Assembly (NCBI GenBank): GCA_041395745.1
Contig: JAWKZV010000002.1
Location: forward strand, 62,001-126,000
DNA from: Porticoccus sp041395745
GTDB taxonomy: Bacteria; Pseudomonadota; Gammaproteobacteria; Pseudomonadales; Porticoccaceae
Direction: 5' to 3'
DNA length: 64,000 nucleotides
The notes under the pieces were generated by a model. That model did not search any database. It was not told the DNA's origin and saw only the letters and a program-made list of their open reading frames with translations. The first letter of the stretch is position 1. Each line of letters starts with the position of its first letter. Positions 25,850 to 34,841 of this stretch are shown here, piece after piece. Both the position numbers and the translations under genes were made by a program.

Positions 25850-25976
25850 CGGTTTCTTGATCGGGTTGGGCCGTTAAGCTGGAAAAGCGGCCAATTATAG
25901 GGCAAAGGCGACGGCGGACACAGCCCGCACGAGCGTCCTTATGATGTTTGCGAATGACCGGCTGGGTGTTTGGGGC

Positions 25977-27484
25977 TTAACGTCGCTGCCCGACAGCGGG
26001 CTTGCTAGCGGCCACTCCGGCGATCAGTAATAGTGACAGGACAAGTATCGGTAATGAACCCCACTCGCCGAAGGGCGTCAGCCCAGCGTAGGGGGTCAGA
26101 TATCCCGTTAACACCTGTTGACTGTAGGCAGGAGCTTCTGAAACCACTTGTCCGCGGGTGTTTATCAGGGCGGTGATGCCGTCATTGGTGGCGCGAATCA
26201 ACGGCTTGCGATTTTCCACCGCACGCATGCGGGCGATCTGGAAGTGTTGCTGGGGGCCGATGGAGCGACCGAACCAGGTGTCGTTGCTCACGGTTAGCAG
26301 CAGGTTGGCCCCGACGGCTGCACGGGCAACCAGTGTCGGATAAACAATTTCGTAGCAAATGGCGGTGGCAATGGTGTGGCCATTGGCAGTGATGTGTGGT
26401 TGGTTATCAGGCCCGGGGCTGAACGCGGACATGGGCAGATCGAAGAAGGCGATCATTCCTCGCAGCCATTGTTCAAAGGGCACATATTCACCGAACGGGA
26501 CCAGGTGTTGCTTGTGGTAACTGCCACTGGCCTCTCCCAATCCAATAACTGAATTGTAGTAGTGGTGATCCCTGCCTCCCCGAGTCGGAATGCCGGTGAT
26601 CAAAGCACTACCGTGGTTGGTGGCGGCTGAAGACATGGACGTCAGGAAAGGTTGCACCTGGTCGGCAAAGGCGGGGATGGCTGATTCCGGCCAGATGATC
26701 AGGTCATTGTCTAGCAAGGGTTCTGTTTCTTGACGGTACAGTTCGAGAATGGCATCGATCTGCTTGCTGTCCCACTTGGTGCTGAGAGGGATAGCGGGTT
26801 GCACAGCAGCGACACTGACGGGGTCGCCCGCAGGTTTTGTCCAGGCTTCTGTTTGCAGATACCAGCCGCTCAGCCAGAGCAATGCCGCCAGGATAGCGGC
26901 GTTGCTAAACGTAAACTTCTGTCGGGACAGCGTGCCGATGCCAAACAGGGCTCCGCTGAAGGCAGCAATCCAGCTCACGGCCAGCACGCCGCCGACGGGG
27001 GCCCAGCCGGATAGCCAGGTGTCCAGATGCGCATAGCCCAGGTAGAGCCAGGGAAGCCGCTGAAGATCCAGCCGCGCCACCACTCGCCAAGTACCCAGAG
27101 AGAGGGGAAAGCCAGCAGCTTGGCACCCGCGTTGCGATTGAGACCTGCGCCATACAGGGCGAAGGGCGCGGCAAAGATCACTGCCAGGGCGATGACGAAC
27201 AGGGTTGTGAGTAGGACAGCCAGGGGTATGGATGCCTGGCCGTGATCATGGATGCTGACAAATACCCATGAAACTCCTGTGCCGAACATGCCCAGGCCAA
27301 ACCAGAAGCTGCGCCAGAAGCATGCCGCAGGGCGCAGGTCCTTAAGTAACAACATCAAGCCCGCAGGGGACAGCAGGCTGATAGGCCACCAGTTCCAAGG
27401 GGCGAACGCCACGGGCAGCACTGCCCCGAGCAGCAGGGCGTAGAGGTGGCCTTTTAAATCAAGTCTGCTGTATGCAGGTCCCAT
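25977..27484 (-). pseudogene. lnt: Apolipoprotein N-acyltransferase, frameshifted
   Basis: Lnt adds the third acyl chain to lipoproteins in the inner membrane. The N-terminal membrane part (27484 to about 27053; M-G-P-A-Y-S-R-L-D...G-W-I-F-S-G-F-P) and the rest (about 27053 to 25977; W-L-Y-L-G-Y-A-H-L-D...) are in different frames. They join perfectly if one base is added at the GGG run at 27051-27053, restoring G-F-P-W-L-Y-L-G-Y. Catalytic residues are all present in the second part: Glu in W-P-E-S-A, Lys in Y-H-K-Q-H-L-V-P-F-G-E-Y and Cys in A-I-C-Y-E-I. A gene so well preserved and usually essential suggests a base-calling deletion rather than true loss. Confidence 0.85.
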
Positions 27485-27513
27485 GGGGAATTCCCTTTGC
27501 GCGTAGAGGGCCG

Positions 27514-28350
27514 TCAGCTGGCGATGCGCATTTCCAGGAGTTTGACCTGTCTGTTGTCGCCTTCTGCTACCCGGAAAATAAAGCTGTCTATATTGACGGA
27601 CTCATCTACCTTGGGCATGCGCCCAAATGCCTGCACAATAATGCCGCCAATGGTGTCGAAGTCCTCGTCGCTAAAGCCGACATCGAAGTATTCGTTAAAG
27701 TCCTCGATGGGAGTCAGGGCGTCAATCAGATAGCCATTGTCCGCCTGGGGGCGAATCATCGCGCCCTCGTCCTCATCGGTTTCGTCCTCAATGTCCCCGA
27801 CGATTTCTTCGAGAATATCCTCAATGGTGACCAGGCCGGCAATGCCGCCGTATTCATCCACCACGATGGCCATATGGTAGCGCTGTTCACGGAATTCTCG
27901 CAGCAGCACATTGAGGCGTTTGCTCTCGGGGATAATGGTAGCGGGGCGGACAACTTTTGCTATGTCGAAATTCTCACGACCGGTGAGAACCAGTGGCAAC
28001 AATTCCTTGGCCAGCAGGATGCCGGTCACATCGTCGGGATTTTCTCCGATCACCGGAAAGCGGGAGTGACTGGATTCGATAGCCACCTTGAGAATGTCTT
28101 CCAGGCTGGCGTTGTGCTGAATGACGACCATCTGGGAGCGGGGAATCATGATTTCCCGTACTTGCTGGTCGGAGACGTGGAGAGCGCCTTCGATGATTTC
28201 CAGTGCGTCGTGGTCGATGATTTTGTTGTTATAGGCAGCCCGCAGGGTGCCGGCCAGTTCTTCGCGGGTCTGGGGTTCGCCGGCAAAAGCGTGGGCCAGT
28301 TTCCCAAGCCAGGATTTTTCCTGTGGGCTACTCGAGTCGTCTTCAGTCAT
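27514..28350 (-). CDS. corC: CorC/HlyC-family CBS-domain transporter-associated protein
   Basis: The 278-residue soluble protein has two CBS domains (about residues 65-185, starting M-I-P-R-S-Q-M-V and containing F-P-V-I-G-E-N-P-D-D) and a C-terminal CorC_HlyC domain. In between is the conserved V-V-D-E-Y-G-G-I-A-G-L-V-T-I-E-D-I-L-E-E-I-V-G motif. It is linked to magnesium/cobalt efflux in Salmonella. The gene order ybeY-corC-lnt is conserved in Gammaproteobacteria. Confidence 0.93.
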   Translation of the reverse strand: MTEDDSSSPQEKSWLGKLAHAFAGEPQTREELAGTLRAAYNNKIIDHDALEIIEGALHVSDQQVREIMIPRSQMVVIQHNASLEDILKVAIESSHSRFPVIGENPDDVTGILLAKELLPLVLTGRENFDIAKVVRPATIIPESKRLNVLLREFREQRYHMAIVVDEYGGIAGLVTIEDILEEIVGDIEDETDEDEGAMIRPQADNGYLIDALTPIEDFNEYFDVGFSDEDFDTIGGIIVQAFGRMPKVDESVNIDSFIFRVAEGDNRQVKLLEMRIAS

Positions 28351-28356
28351 GGAATT

Positions 28357-28830
28357 TTAGTTGCTCTCTGATGGAGTCTCTTGGTACGGAGGGGGAAATC
28401 CTAGGCCGACCAGTATGCGGGTTTCAAGTGTTTCCATGATTTCCGCTTCATCGTCGGCGATGTGATCATAGCCGATCAGGTGCAGGCAGCCGTGTACCAC
28501 CATGTGTGCCCAGTGGGCATCGGGGCGTTTGGCCTGCTCCATCGCTTCACGTTCAACCACGGGAGCACAGATCACCAGGTCCCCCAACAGGGGCAGGTTC
28601 AGTTCCTCTGGCAGATCGGCGGGAAAGGACAATACATTGGTCGGTCCCTGCTTATGGCGATACTGCCAGTTGAGTTCGGCGCTTTCCTCGGCATCGACGA
28701 TTCTGACGCTAAGCTCCGCTTCGCCATCCAGCTCAGTGAGCGCGGCATCGGCCCATAGCTGGACCAGTTCGCAGCCGGGGACGAGCTGGCTGGACGAGGC
28801 ATTTTCCATGTCGATCATCAGGTGGGTCAC
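28357..28830 (-). CDS. ybeY: Endoribonuclease YbeY
   Basis: YbeY is a metal-dependent RNase used in 16S rRNA 3'-end maturation and ribosome quality control. The 157-residue product has the zinc motif H-G-C-L-H-L-I-G-Y-D-H near residues 117-127, with the three metal-binding histidines intact. It overlaps the phoH stop by 4 bases and precedes corC by 6 bases, so it is part of one operon. Confidence 0.95.
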   Translation of the reverse strand: MTHLMIDMENASSSQLVPGCELVQLWADAALTELDGEAELSVRIVDAEESAELNWQYRHKQGPTNVLSFPADLPEELNLPLLGDLVICAPVVEREAMEQAKRPDAHWAHMVVHGCLHLIGYDHIADDEAEIMETLETRILVGLGFPPPYQETPSESN

Positions 28831-29864
28831 TTGGCCTCGTCGCCCGCTTCCTTTTCATGGGCGTCGTAGGCATCGACGATCTGCTGTACCAGGGGATGGC
28901 GGACCACATCCTTGGAGCCGAAAAAGGTGAAGCTGATATCTTCCACATCCTTCAGCACCTGGCAGACATGCAGCAGGCCGGACTGGCTGCGGCGCGGCAG
29001 GTCGATCTGTGAGGTGTCGCCGGTGATCACGGCAGTGGAGCCGAAGCCGATGCGGGTAAGGAACATCTTCATCTGTTCCTTGGTGGTGTTCTGGCTCTCA
29101 TCCAGGATGATGTAGGAGTTGTTCAGGGTGCGACCGCGCATATAGGCGAGGGGTGCCACCTCGATGACATTGCGGTCAATAAGCTTGGCTACAGTTTCCA
29201 CGCCGAGCATTTCATAGAGGGCGTCATAGAGCGGTCGCAGATAGGGGTCCACCTTCTGGCTCAGGTCGCCGGGCAGGAAGCCCAGTTTTTCGCCGGCTTC
29301 CACCGCTGGTCTCACCAGCAGGATGCGCTCCACCTCGTCGCGCAGCAGGGCTTCCACAGCACAGGCCACGGCCAGGTAGGTTTTGCCAGTGCCCGCAGGG
29401 CCGACCCCGAAGTTGATATCGTGGGTCTGAATTGCGCGCACATACATCTGCTGGCTGCTTCCCCTGGGCTTGACGTTACCCTTCTTGGTGCGAATAACGG
29501 TAAAGCTCTCTACGTTATCCCCATTTGACGAGGACATGCGTGTGGAATTGACGGCGTAATTTTCCATAGGTCTCTCGGTGCTGTTTTGCTGGGTGATGGC
29601 AAGGTGAACCTGATCCGGCGTCAAGTCATGGTTGCCGGAGGTTTCCTGATAGAGATTGTGAAGTAGCTGACCCGCCGCCAGGGTGGTGGCGTTGTCACCG
29701 TAAAGCGCAAATACGTTGCCGCGGTTGCGAATTTCGATATTCAGTCGTTGTTCAATCTGTTTGAGGTGTTCGTCGAACTGGCCGCAGAGTGTTGCAAGGC
29801 GTCGAGTGTCGCTGGGCTCGAGAGTGATGGTGTGAGCTGCTATTTGTTTGTTCAAATGTGCCAA
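28827..29864 (-). CDS. ybeZ: PhoH-like ATPase (YbeZ)
   Basis: The 345-residue protein has a PhoH P-loop domain with Walker A G-P-A-G-T-G-K-T near residue 157 and I-I-L-D-E-S-Q-N-T as Walker B. The N-terminal 100 residues hold a KH-like segment (L-N-I-E-I-R-N-R-G-N). It is thought to work with YbeY in rRNA processing, which fits the 4-base overlap with ybeY. Confidence 0.94.
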   Translation of the reverse strand: MAHLNKQIAAHTITLEPSDTRRLATLCGQFDEHLKQIEQRLNIEIRNRGNVFALYGDNATTLAAGQLLHNLYQETSGNHDLTPDQVHLAITQQNSTERPMENYAVNSTRMSSSNGDNVESFTVIRTKKGNVKPRGSSQQMYVRAIQTHDINFGVGPAGTGKTYLAVACAVEALLRDEVERILLVRPAVEAGEKLGFLPGDLSQKVDPYLRPLYDALYEMLGVETVAKLIDRNVIEVAPLAYMRGRTLNNSYIILDESQNTTKEQMKMFLTRIGFGSTAVITGDTSQIDLPRRSQSGLLHVCQVLKDVEDISFTFFGSKDVVRHPLVQQIVDAYDAHEKEAGDEAK

Positions 29865-29999
29865 TAGGCCGCCCTCTGCGGCAGTAATTTGTCTTAAGCA
29901 TATCCCCTTTGTGTAAGGCTGAAAACCGTTTTAACCGTCGTTTATATACAAAAATTCCAACGTCATCTGGCGGGGATATCGCGCAAAGTTATTATATGG

Positions 30000-31340
30000 T
30001 CAGGTCAACTGGCCTCGCAGGGAGTTGGGCAGGGCTTCGTTGATCAAAAGTTGTACAAATTGGCCGATCAGTTCGCGGTCATCAGAGGAGAAGTTGACCA
30101 CCCGGTTATTCTCCGTGCGACCCTGTAGTTGTCCCGGGTCTTTTTTGGAGATGCCTGTTACCAGTACGGTCTGGACGCTGTTGACCATGGCCTCACTGAT
30201 GCGCATGGCATTCTGGTTGATGCGGTTTTGCAGGATCTGCAGGCGCTGTTTTTTCACCTCTTCAGGGGTGTCATCTGGCAGGTCGGCGGCGGGGGTGCCG
30301 GGGCGAGCGCTGTAGACAAAGCTGAAACTGTGGTCGAAGCCGATGTCTTCGATCAGTTTCATCGTGTCTGCAAAATCTTTCTCGGTCTCGCCGGGGAAGC
30401 CGACGATGAAGTCAGAGGAAATACTGATGTCGGGGCGGATCTGCCGAAGTTTGCGAATCTTCGACTTGTATTCCAGCGTGGTGTGGCCGCGTTTCATGGC
30501 CGCCAGTACCCGGTCGGAACCGCTTTGCACTGGCAGGTGCAGGTGGCTGACCAATTCCGGCACCTGGGCATAAACGGCGATCAGGTTGTCGGAAAACTCT
30601 ACCGGATGGGAGGTGGTGAAGCGAATGCGGTCAATGCCGTCGATTTCCGCCACATAGGTGATCAGTTCGGCCAGGTCGCAAATATGTCCATCGGGCATTT
30701 CACCTCGATAGGCGTTGACGTTCTGGCCGAGCAGGTTGATCTCGCGCACCCCTTGTCCCGCCAGGTGAGCCACTTCCGCCAGGATGTCTGCTGCCGGGCG
30801 GCTGACCTCTTCGCCCCGGGTGTAGGGGACCACACAGAAGGTACAGTACTTGGAACAGCCCTCCATGATGGAGACAAAGGCCGAGACTCCGTCTGCGTCC
30901 GGCTGTGGCAGGCGGTCGAATTTTTCGATCTCCGGGAAACTGATATCGACGACGGTGGTGCCGTCGCCCTGTTTGCGCTCGGCGATCATTTCCGGCAGGC
31001 GGTGCAGGGTCTGCGGGCCAAATACCAGGTCCACATAGGGCGCGCGCTTGGCAATGGCATCCCCTTCCTGGCTGGCGACGCAGCCGCCGACGCCGATCAG
31101 CAACTCGGGTTTGCGCTCCTTGAGGTGTTTCCAGCGCCCCAGTTGGTGAAACACTTTCTCCTGAGCCTTTTCGCGTATGGAGCAGGTATTGAGCAGCAGT
31201 ACGTCGGCTTCCTCGGGATTGTCGGTGGTGACCATCTGGTAGCTGTCCCCCAGCAGGTCGCGCATCCGCGATGAATCGTATTCGTTCATCTGGCAGCCGT
31301 GGGTGACGATGTGCAGCTTTTTAACCTTGGGTTCGGACAT
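30000..31340 (-). CDS. miaB: tRNA-2-methylthio-N6-dimethylallyladenosine synthase MiaB
   Basis: MiaB is a radical SAM methylthiotransferase acting on A37 of tRNAs. The ATG at 31340 gives 446 residues (MSEPKVKKLHIVTHGCQMN). A longer frame exists upstream but is not family-like. The N-terminal cluster cysteines are in H-G-C-Q-M-N, N-T-C-S-I-R and G-G-C-V-A-S, and the radical SAM motif C-S-K-Y-C-T-F-C lies near residue 156. A TRAM domain ends the protein. It precedes ybeZ on the same strand after 135 bases. Confidence 0.96.
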   Translation of the reverse strand: MSEPKVKKLHIVTHGCQMNEYDSSRMRDLLGDSYQMVTTDNPEEADVLLLNTCSIREKAQEKVFHQLGRWKHLKERKPELLIGVGGCVASQEGDAIAKRAPYVDLVFGPQTLHRLPEMIAERKQGDGTTVVDISFPEIEKFDRLPQPDADGVSAFVSIMEGCSKYCTFCVVPYTRGEEVSRPAADILAEVAHLAGQGVREINLLGQNVNAYRGEMPDGHICDLAELITYVAEIDGIDRIRFTTSHPVEFSDNLIAVYAQVPELVSHLHLPVQSGSDRVLAAMKRGHTTLEYKSKIRKLRQIRPDISISSDFIVGFPGETEKDFADTMKLIEDIGFDHSFSFVYSARPGTPAADLPDDTPEEVKKQRLQILQNRINQNAMRISEAMVNSVQTVLVTGISKKDPGQLQGRTENNRVVNFSSDDRELIGQFVQLLINEALPNSLRGQLT

Positions 31341-31498
31341 GGTGGGTGAGTGTTTAATTTGTGAGCAATTGCCGGGCCGCGCATTATAGCGGCCAGAGGG
31401 AGGGAAGCCCATACGCGGGATAATGGATTGGATGAAATTTGCCCAAAATGTGGTATCCTCTCGCCCCCTTTTATTTAACCGCTTTACAGGCCCTCTTA

Positions 31499-31834
31499 AT
31501 GGCTGCAACCCCCATCTACAAAATCATGTTTCTCAATCAGGGAGAAATGTACGAGATTTTCGCCCGCCAGGTTTACCAGAGCGACCTGTGGGGCTTTCTT
31601 GAGGTGGAGGAGTTTGTCTTCGGCGAGCGCTCGCAGATGATTGTCGATCCAGCGGAAGAGAAACTGAAGAATGAATTCGCCTCGGTGAAGCGGAGCTTTA
31701 TCCCGTTACACGCCATCGTGCGCATCGACGAGGTGGAAAAAGAGGGCGCCTGCCGTGTCAGTGAGGTAAAAGGCACCAGTAACGTCACCCCGTTCCCCTA
31801 TCCCAATATGGTGCCGCAGCCGAAAGGGGAATGA
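31499..31834 (+). CDS. DUF1820 family protein
   Basis: The ATG at 31499 gives 111 residues starting MAATPIYKIMFLNQGEMYEIFARQVYQ, characteristic of the DUF1820 family found in Gammaproteobacteria. The middle has the conserved L-W-G-F-L-E-V-E-E-F-V-F-G segment, and the C-terminus ends in a proline-rich stretch. No catalytic motif, signal or membrane segment is visible. It is divergent from miaB, with a 158-base gap. Function unknown. Confidence 0.85.
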   Translation: MAATPIYKIMFLNQGEMYEIFARQVYQSDLWGFLEVEEFVFGERSQMIVDPAEEKLKNEFASVKRSFIPLHAIVRIDEVEKEGACRVSEVKGTSNVTPFPYPNMVPQPKGE

Positions 31835-31860
31835 TGTCTGAGTGTTAACTGCAGAGATAA

Positions 31861-31887
31861 AAAAGGGCAGCCAAGGCTGCCCTTTTT
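31861..31887. terminator. Bidirectional intrinsic terminator
   Basis: A perfect 8-bp stem (GGGCAGCC, 2-base loop, GGCTGCCC at 31865-31882) has an A-run on its left and five T on its right. It lies between the convergent DUF1820 and aminotransferase genes and should stop both. Confidence 0.9.
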
Positions 31888-31901
31888 CTTTGTCTCTCGA
31901 C

Positions 31902-33179
31902 TCAGCCTTTCAATTGCTGGCTGACTGAGGCCAGTTTCACCGAGTTGCAGAACACCTGCATGGCCTTATCAATGTCCGCCACTGTTGGGAAAGATGGCGC
32001 CAGTCGGATGTTGCAGTCTTCCGGGTCCTTCCCGTAGGGGAAGGTCGCGCCTGCCGGGGTCAGCTTGACGCCGGCTTCGGCCGCAAGCCGCACCACTTCA
32101 CTGGCCAGGCCTGGACGGGTGTCGAAGGAGATGAAATAGCCGCCACTGGGGGTGCTCCACTGGCCCAGGTCGGAGTCGCCGAAGTTCTCCTGCAGGTGCT
32201 TCAGTACGCAGTCGAAGCGCGGGCGCAACAGCTCTGCGTGTTTCTGCATGTGGGTGCGCAGCTCAGCCATGTCGCCGATGACGTTGAGGTGGCGCAATTG
32301 ATTCACCTTGTCGGGGCCGATGGTGGCGATGCCCAGATGATTCTTGATGGCCTTCATGTTGGCAGCAGAACAGGCCATGAAAGCAACACCGGCGCCGGCG
32401 AAGGTTACTTTCGAGGTTGAGCCGAATTGCAGCACGGAATCCTCGGTGCCATGTTCGCGGCAGTAATCCATGATGTTCGCCAGTTCAGCAGGCTCATCAG
32501 TGAGATCGTGCACCACGTAGGCATTGTCGTAAAACACGCGGAAATTTCCTGCTGCGATCTTGCCGAGTTTCGCCAGTCGCTCCACTGTCTCAGCGCTGTA
32601 AATGCAGCCGGTGGGGTTGGAGTATTTCGGCACACACCAGATGCCCTTGATGGCTTTGTCGTTGCGCACCAGTGCTTCCACTGCATCCATGTCCGGACCG
32701 TTGTCGTTCATGGGCACATTGATCATTTCGATACCGAATTCTTCGCAGATAGCGAAATGGCGATCATAGCCGGGTACCGGGCAGAGGAATTTGGCGGCGG
32801 GCTCGTCCTTCCAGGCAGAACCGGGACCGTTGAGGCCGAATTGCCAGGCGAACAGTATGGAGAAATACATCAGTGTCAGGCTGCTGTTGCCGCCGATCAG
32901 GATTTCATCTGCTGTGACGCCGAGAATCTCCGCAGCGAGATTTTTCATCCCTGGCAGTCCGTCGAGTCCGCCGTAGTTGCGCGTGTCGGTGCCGTCCGCA
33001 GAAATGTAATTGCCGTTCAGGGCGCCATCCAGGGCGTTGGCCAGGGATAACTGGCTGGCAGACGGCTTGCCGCGTGTCAGGTCCAGATTGAGGCTGCCGG
33101 CCACAAAAGACTGGTGCTTGCTGGAAAGTTCTTCATGCCATTGCTGCAACTGCGCTTGGGTTGCCTTTTCGACGTGCAC
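31902..33179 (-). CDS. Aminotransferase class I/II (aspartate-type, PF12897-like)
   Basis: The 425-residue PLP enzyme has N-P-T-G-C near residue 188 and the PLP lysine in the segment F-G-S-T-S-K-V-T-F-A-G-A-G near residue 260. The N-terminal L-D-L-T-R-G-K-P-S and N-Y-G-G-L-D-G-L-P blocks are typical of the aspartate/alanine-glyoxylate-like group PF12897. The amino donor is probably aspartate or alanine; substrate assignment is by family. It stands alone between a bidirectional terminator and the XrtA-associated ATPase gene. Confidence 0.85.
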   Translation of the reverse strand: MHVEKATQAQLQQWHEELSSKHQSFVAGSLNLDLTRGKPSASQLSLANALDGALNGNYISADGTDTRNYGGLDGLPGMKNLAAEILGVTADEILIGGNSSLTLMYFSILFAWQFGLNGPGSAWKDEPAAKFLCPVPGYDRHFAICEEFGIEMINVPMNDNGPDMDAVEALVRNDKAIKGIWCVPKYSNPTGCIYSAETVERLAKLGKIAAGNFRVFYDNAYVVHDLTDEPAELANIMDYCREHGTEDSVLQFGSTSKVTFAGAGVAFMACSAANMKAIKNHLGIATIGPDKVNQLRHLNVIGDMAELRTHMQKHAELLRPRFDCVLKHLQENFGDSDLGQWSTPSGGYFISFDTRPGLASEVVRLAAEAGVKLTPAGATFPYGKDPEDCNIRLAPSFPTVADIDKAMQVFCNSVKLASVSQQLKG

Positions 33180-33283
33180 GTATATCCCTCATGAGATGAT
33201 GAATGGTGTTTAGGAAGTTGGTTATGGTGAACCAAGCGAGGGGGGATTGTACGCTTTAGATAAGAGGTTTGGTATTGGCCTTT

Positions 33284-34477
33284 TTATACCCAAAATTGCC
33301 ATGGGTGTTTTCTTGCCTTCTTGTCTTCCTTGCGTCTGCCAGGATTCTGCCTTCTATCACTTTTTCCTGGTTCATAACGTACCTGTGCACGTCGTTCCAC
33401 ATATGAACGACGCTCCACCCTTCTGGTGTCCGGCCCCAGGTATCTTTCTGTTTCTGTCGATGTGTCTGGCCCCTGACTCTCATCCTGTTTTCGAGCATCA
33501 TCGACCGGGGTCAGGGCCAGCTCTGGTGAATGTGAGTTGGCGGTTTTTTTCAGGGGGATCTCAACAATTTTTTTTTTGTCTTCTGGTGAAAGCTCTGAGG
33601 ATGGGAATGACTCGTACACATCCGGCGTCTCAAAATCGAGTGCGGAGAGCATCTTGATAGAGGCAAGCTGCTCCTGTTCTATTTCTTCCAGTACTGTGCG
33701 TGCATCGTTGATGCCGATTTGATGAAGCTCTTCAACACAACCGTGCAGAAAGAGCCTGCTGCATATCATATTGATTCTTCTTGGAACGCCTTCACTTGCT
33801 TTGTGAATGACGTCATATACAGGTTCGCTAATGGCGGGATCATTAGCCCAGCCGACCTGGCTGAGACGATGCTTGATATAGGATTTTGTATCCTCAAGGT
33901 TCAGGGAGGATAGATGGCAGGCAGCAACCAGCCGTTGATGCACTTGCTCCATGTTCGACTGTTGAACCATGTCCCTTAGTTCTTCCTGGCCTAGCAAAAA
34001 GATTTGGAGCAGTGGCTCCCTATTCATCTGGAGGTTGGTGAGCAGTCTCAACTCTTCTAGGGCATGTGTCGATAGGTCTTGGGCCTCATCGATGATCAGC
34101 AGGGCCCTTTTGCCAGCCTTGTAGCTGTTGATGAATAAACGAGTCAGTTGCTGAAGGAGCAAAGATTTGTGATCTGTGTTAGAAGAAAGGCCAAATGCAT
34201 CTGCAACCATTCTCAGGAGATCATCAGCACCGAGCTGGGTACAAACCAGCATGCCGACGGTTACCTGGTCTTGCCTGAGGCTTTCGAGAAGGTCGCTAAC
34301 TAGGGTTGTTTTGCCTGTTCCGGGCCTCCCCGTGATCATGACAAAGCCTTCAGCCCGTTGGAAAGCATACTGCATATAGGCTTTCGCTTTGGTGTAGCTT
34401 TTATGTTTGTAGCAGAACCTGTGGTCAGGGCTTAATCGAAAGGGTTCGGCCTTTAAGTTATAAAACTGTTCGTACAT
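33284..34477 (-). CDS. XrtA/PEP-CTERM system-associated ATPase (ExeA-like)
   Basis: The ATG at 34477 gives 397 residues starting MYEQFYNLKAEPFRLSPDHRF, the standard start of the PEP-CTERM-locus secretion ATPase family (TIGR03015). Walker A (G-R-P-G-T-G-K-T-T) is at residues 50-58 and Walker B (L-L-I-I-D-E-A-Q-D) near 127-134. The last 50 residues are strongly basic with repeated R-R pairs (R-R-V-E-R-R, E-R-R-A-Q, D-R-R-Q, G-R-R-K). The role is thought to be in polysaccharide or protein export. In many genomes it sits next to the TIGR03016-type barrel gene; here it is about 15 kb away, on the other side of the tailoring operon. Confidence 0.88.
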   Translation of the reverse strand: MYEQFYNLKAEPFRLSPDHRFCYKHKSYTKAKAYMQYAFQRAEGFVMITGRPGTGKTTLVSDLLESLRQDQVTVGMLVCTQLGADDLLRMVADAFGLSSNTDHKSLLLQQLTRLFINSYKAGKRALLIIDEAQDLSTHALEELRLLTNLQMNREPLLQIFLLGQEELRDMVQQSNMEQVHQRLVAACHLSSLNLEDTKSYIKHRLSQVGWANDPAISEPVYDVIHKASEGVPRRINMICSRLFLHGCVEELHQIGINDARTVLEEIEQEQLASIKMLSALDFETPDVYESFPSSELSPEDKKKIVEIPLKKTANSHSPELALTPVDDARKQDESQGPDTSTETERYLGPDTRRVERRSYVERRAQVRYEPGKSDRRQNPGRRKEDKKARKHPWQFWV

Positions 34478-34622
34478 GATTTCTGAGGCCGTTAACAGGA
34501 GTTGGTTGGAAACATATCTTGGAGTATAAAGTGGCGATATGTTGCGCAGCAACTGATAGGCTTGTATGGAGTCGAGAGGTTTGCGTGGCAGTTCTCATTT
34601 TCAGCGTTAACTGGAGGCGGAT

Positions 34623-34814
34623 ATGAAGCTAATTCCCATGGTTTCTGATGTGGTTGCTTTGCTGGGGGTGCTGTTGTGCCTCGTGGCAGGGCTTGCGCGC
34701 CTGGGAGGTAGCTATTACCTCTCTGGTTTTGAAGTGATGACGATTTTTGATGCAGGGGTAGCGACCATGGTGTTTGCGTGCCTGTTGAAGCTGTATTTAA
34801 TTGAAAAAAAATGA
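34623..34814 (+). CDS. Small two-span membrane protein, unknown
   Basis: The 63-residue protein has two hydrophobic segments (about residues 8-27 and 41-58) and ends E-K-K. A GGAGG ribosome site lies 7 bases before the ATG. It reads on the plus strand between the ATPase and the nucleotidyltransferase-like gene, both on the minus strand. No family is recognised. The strong ribosome site and clean two-helix pattern support a real gene. Confidence 0.6.
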   Translation: MKLIPMVSDVVALLGVLLCLVAGLARLGGSYYLSGFEVMTIFDAGVATMVFACLLKLYLIEKK

Positions 34815-34841
34815 AGCAGAATTGCTTTTTGTAATTCCTGG

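Noticed and set aside
24785..25900. Plus-strand open frame (371 codons) opposite leuS
   Set aside because: Shadow of leuS; the HIGH and KMSKS motifs prove the minus-strand gene.
30129..31274. Plus-strand open frame (381 codons) opposite miaB
   Set aside because: Shadow of miaB, whose cluster cysteines are all present.
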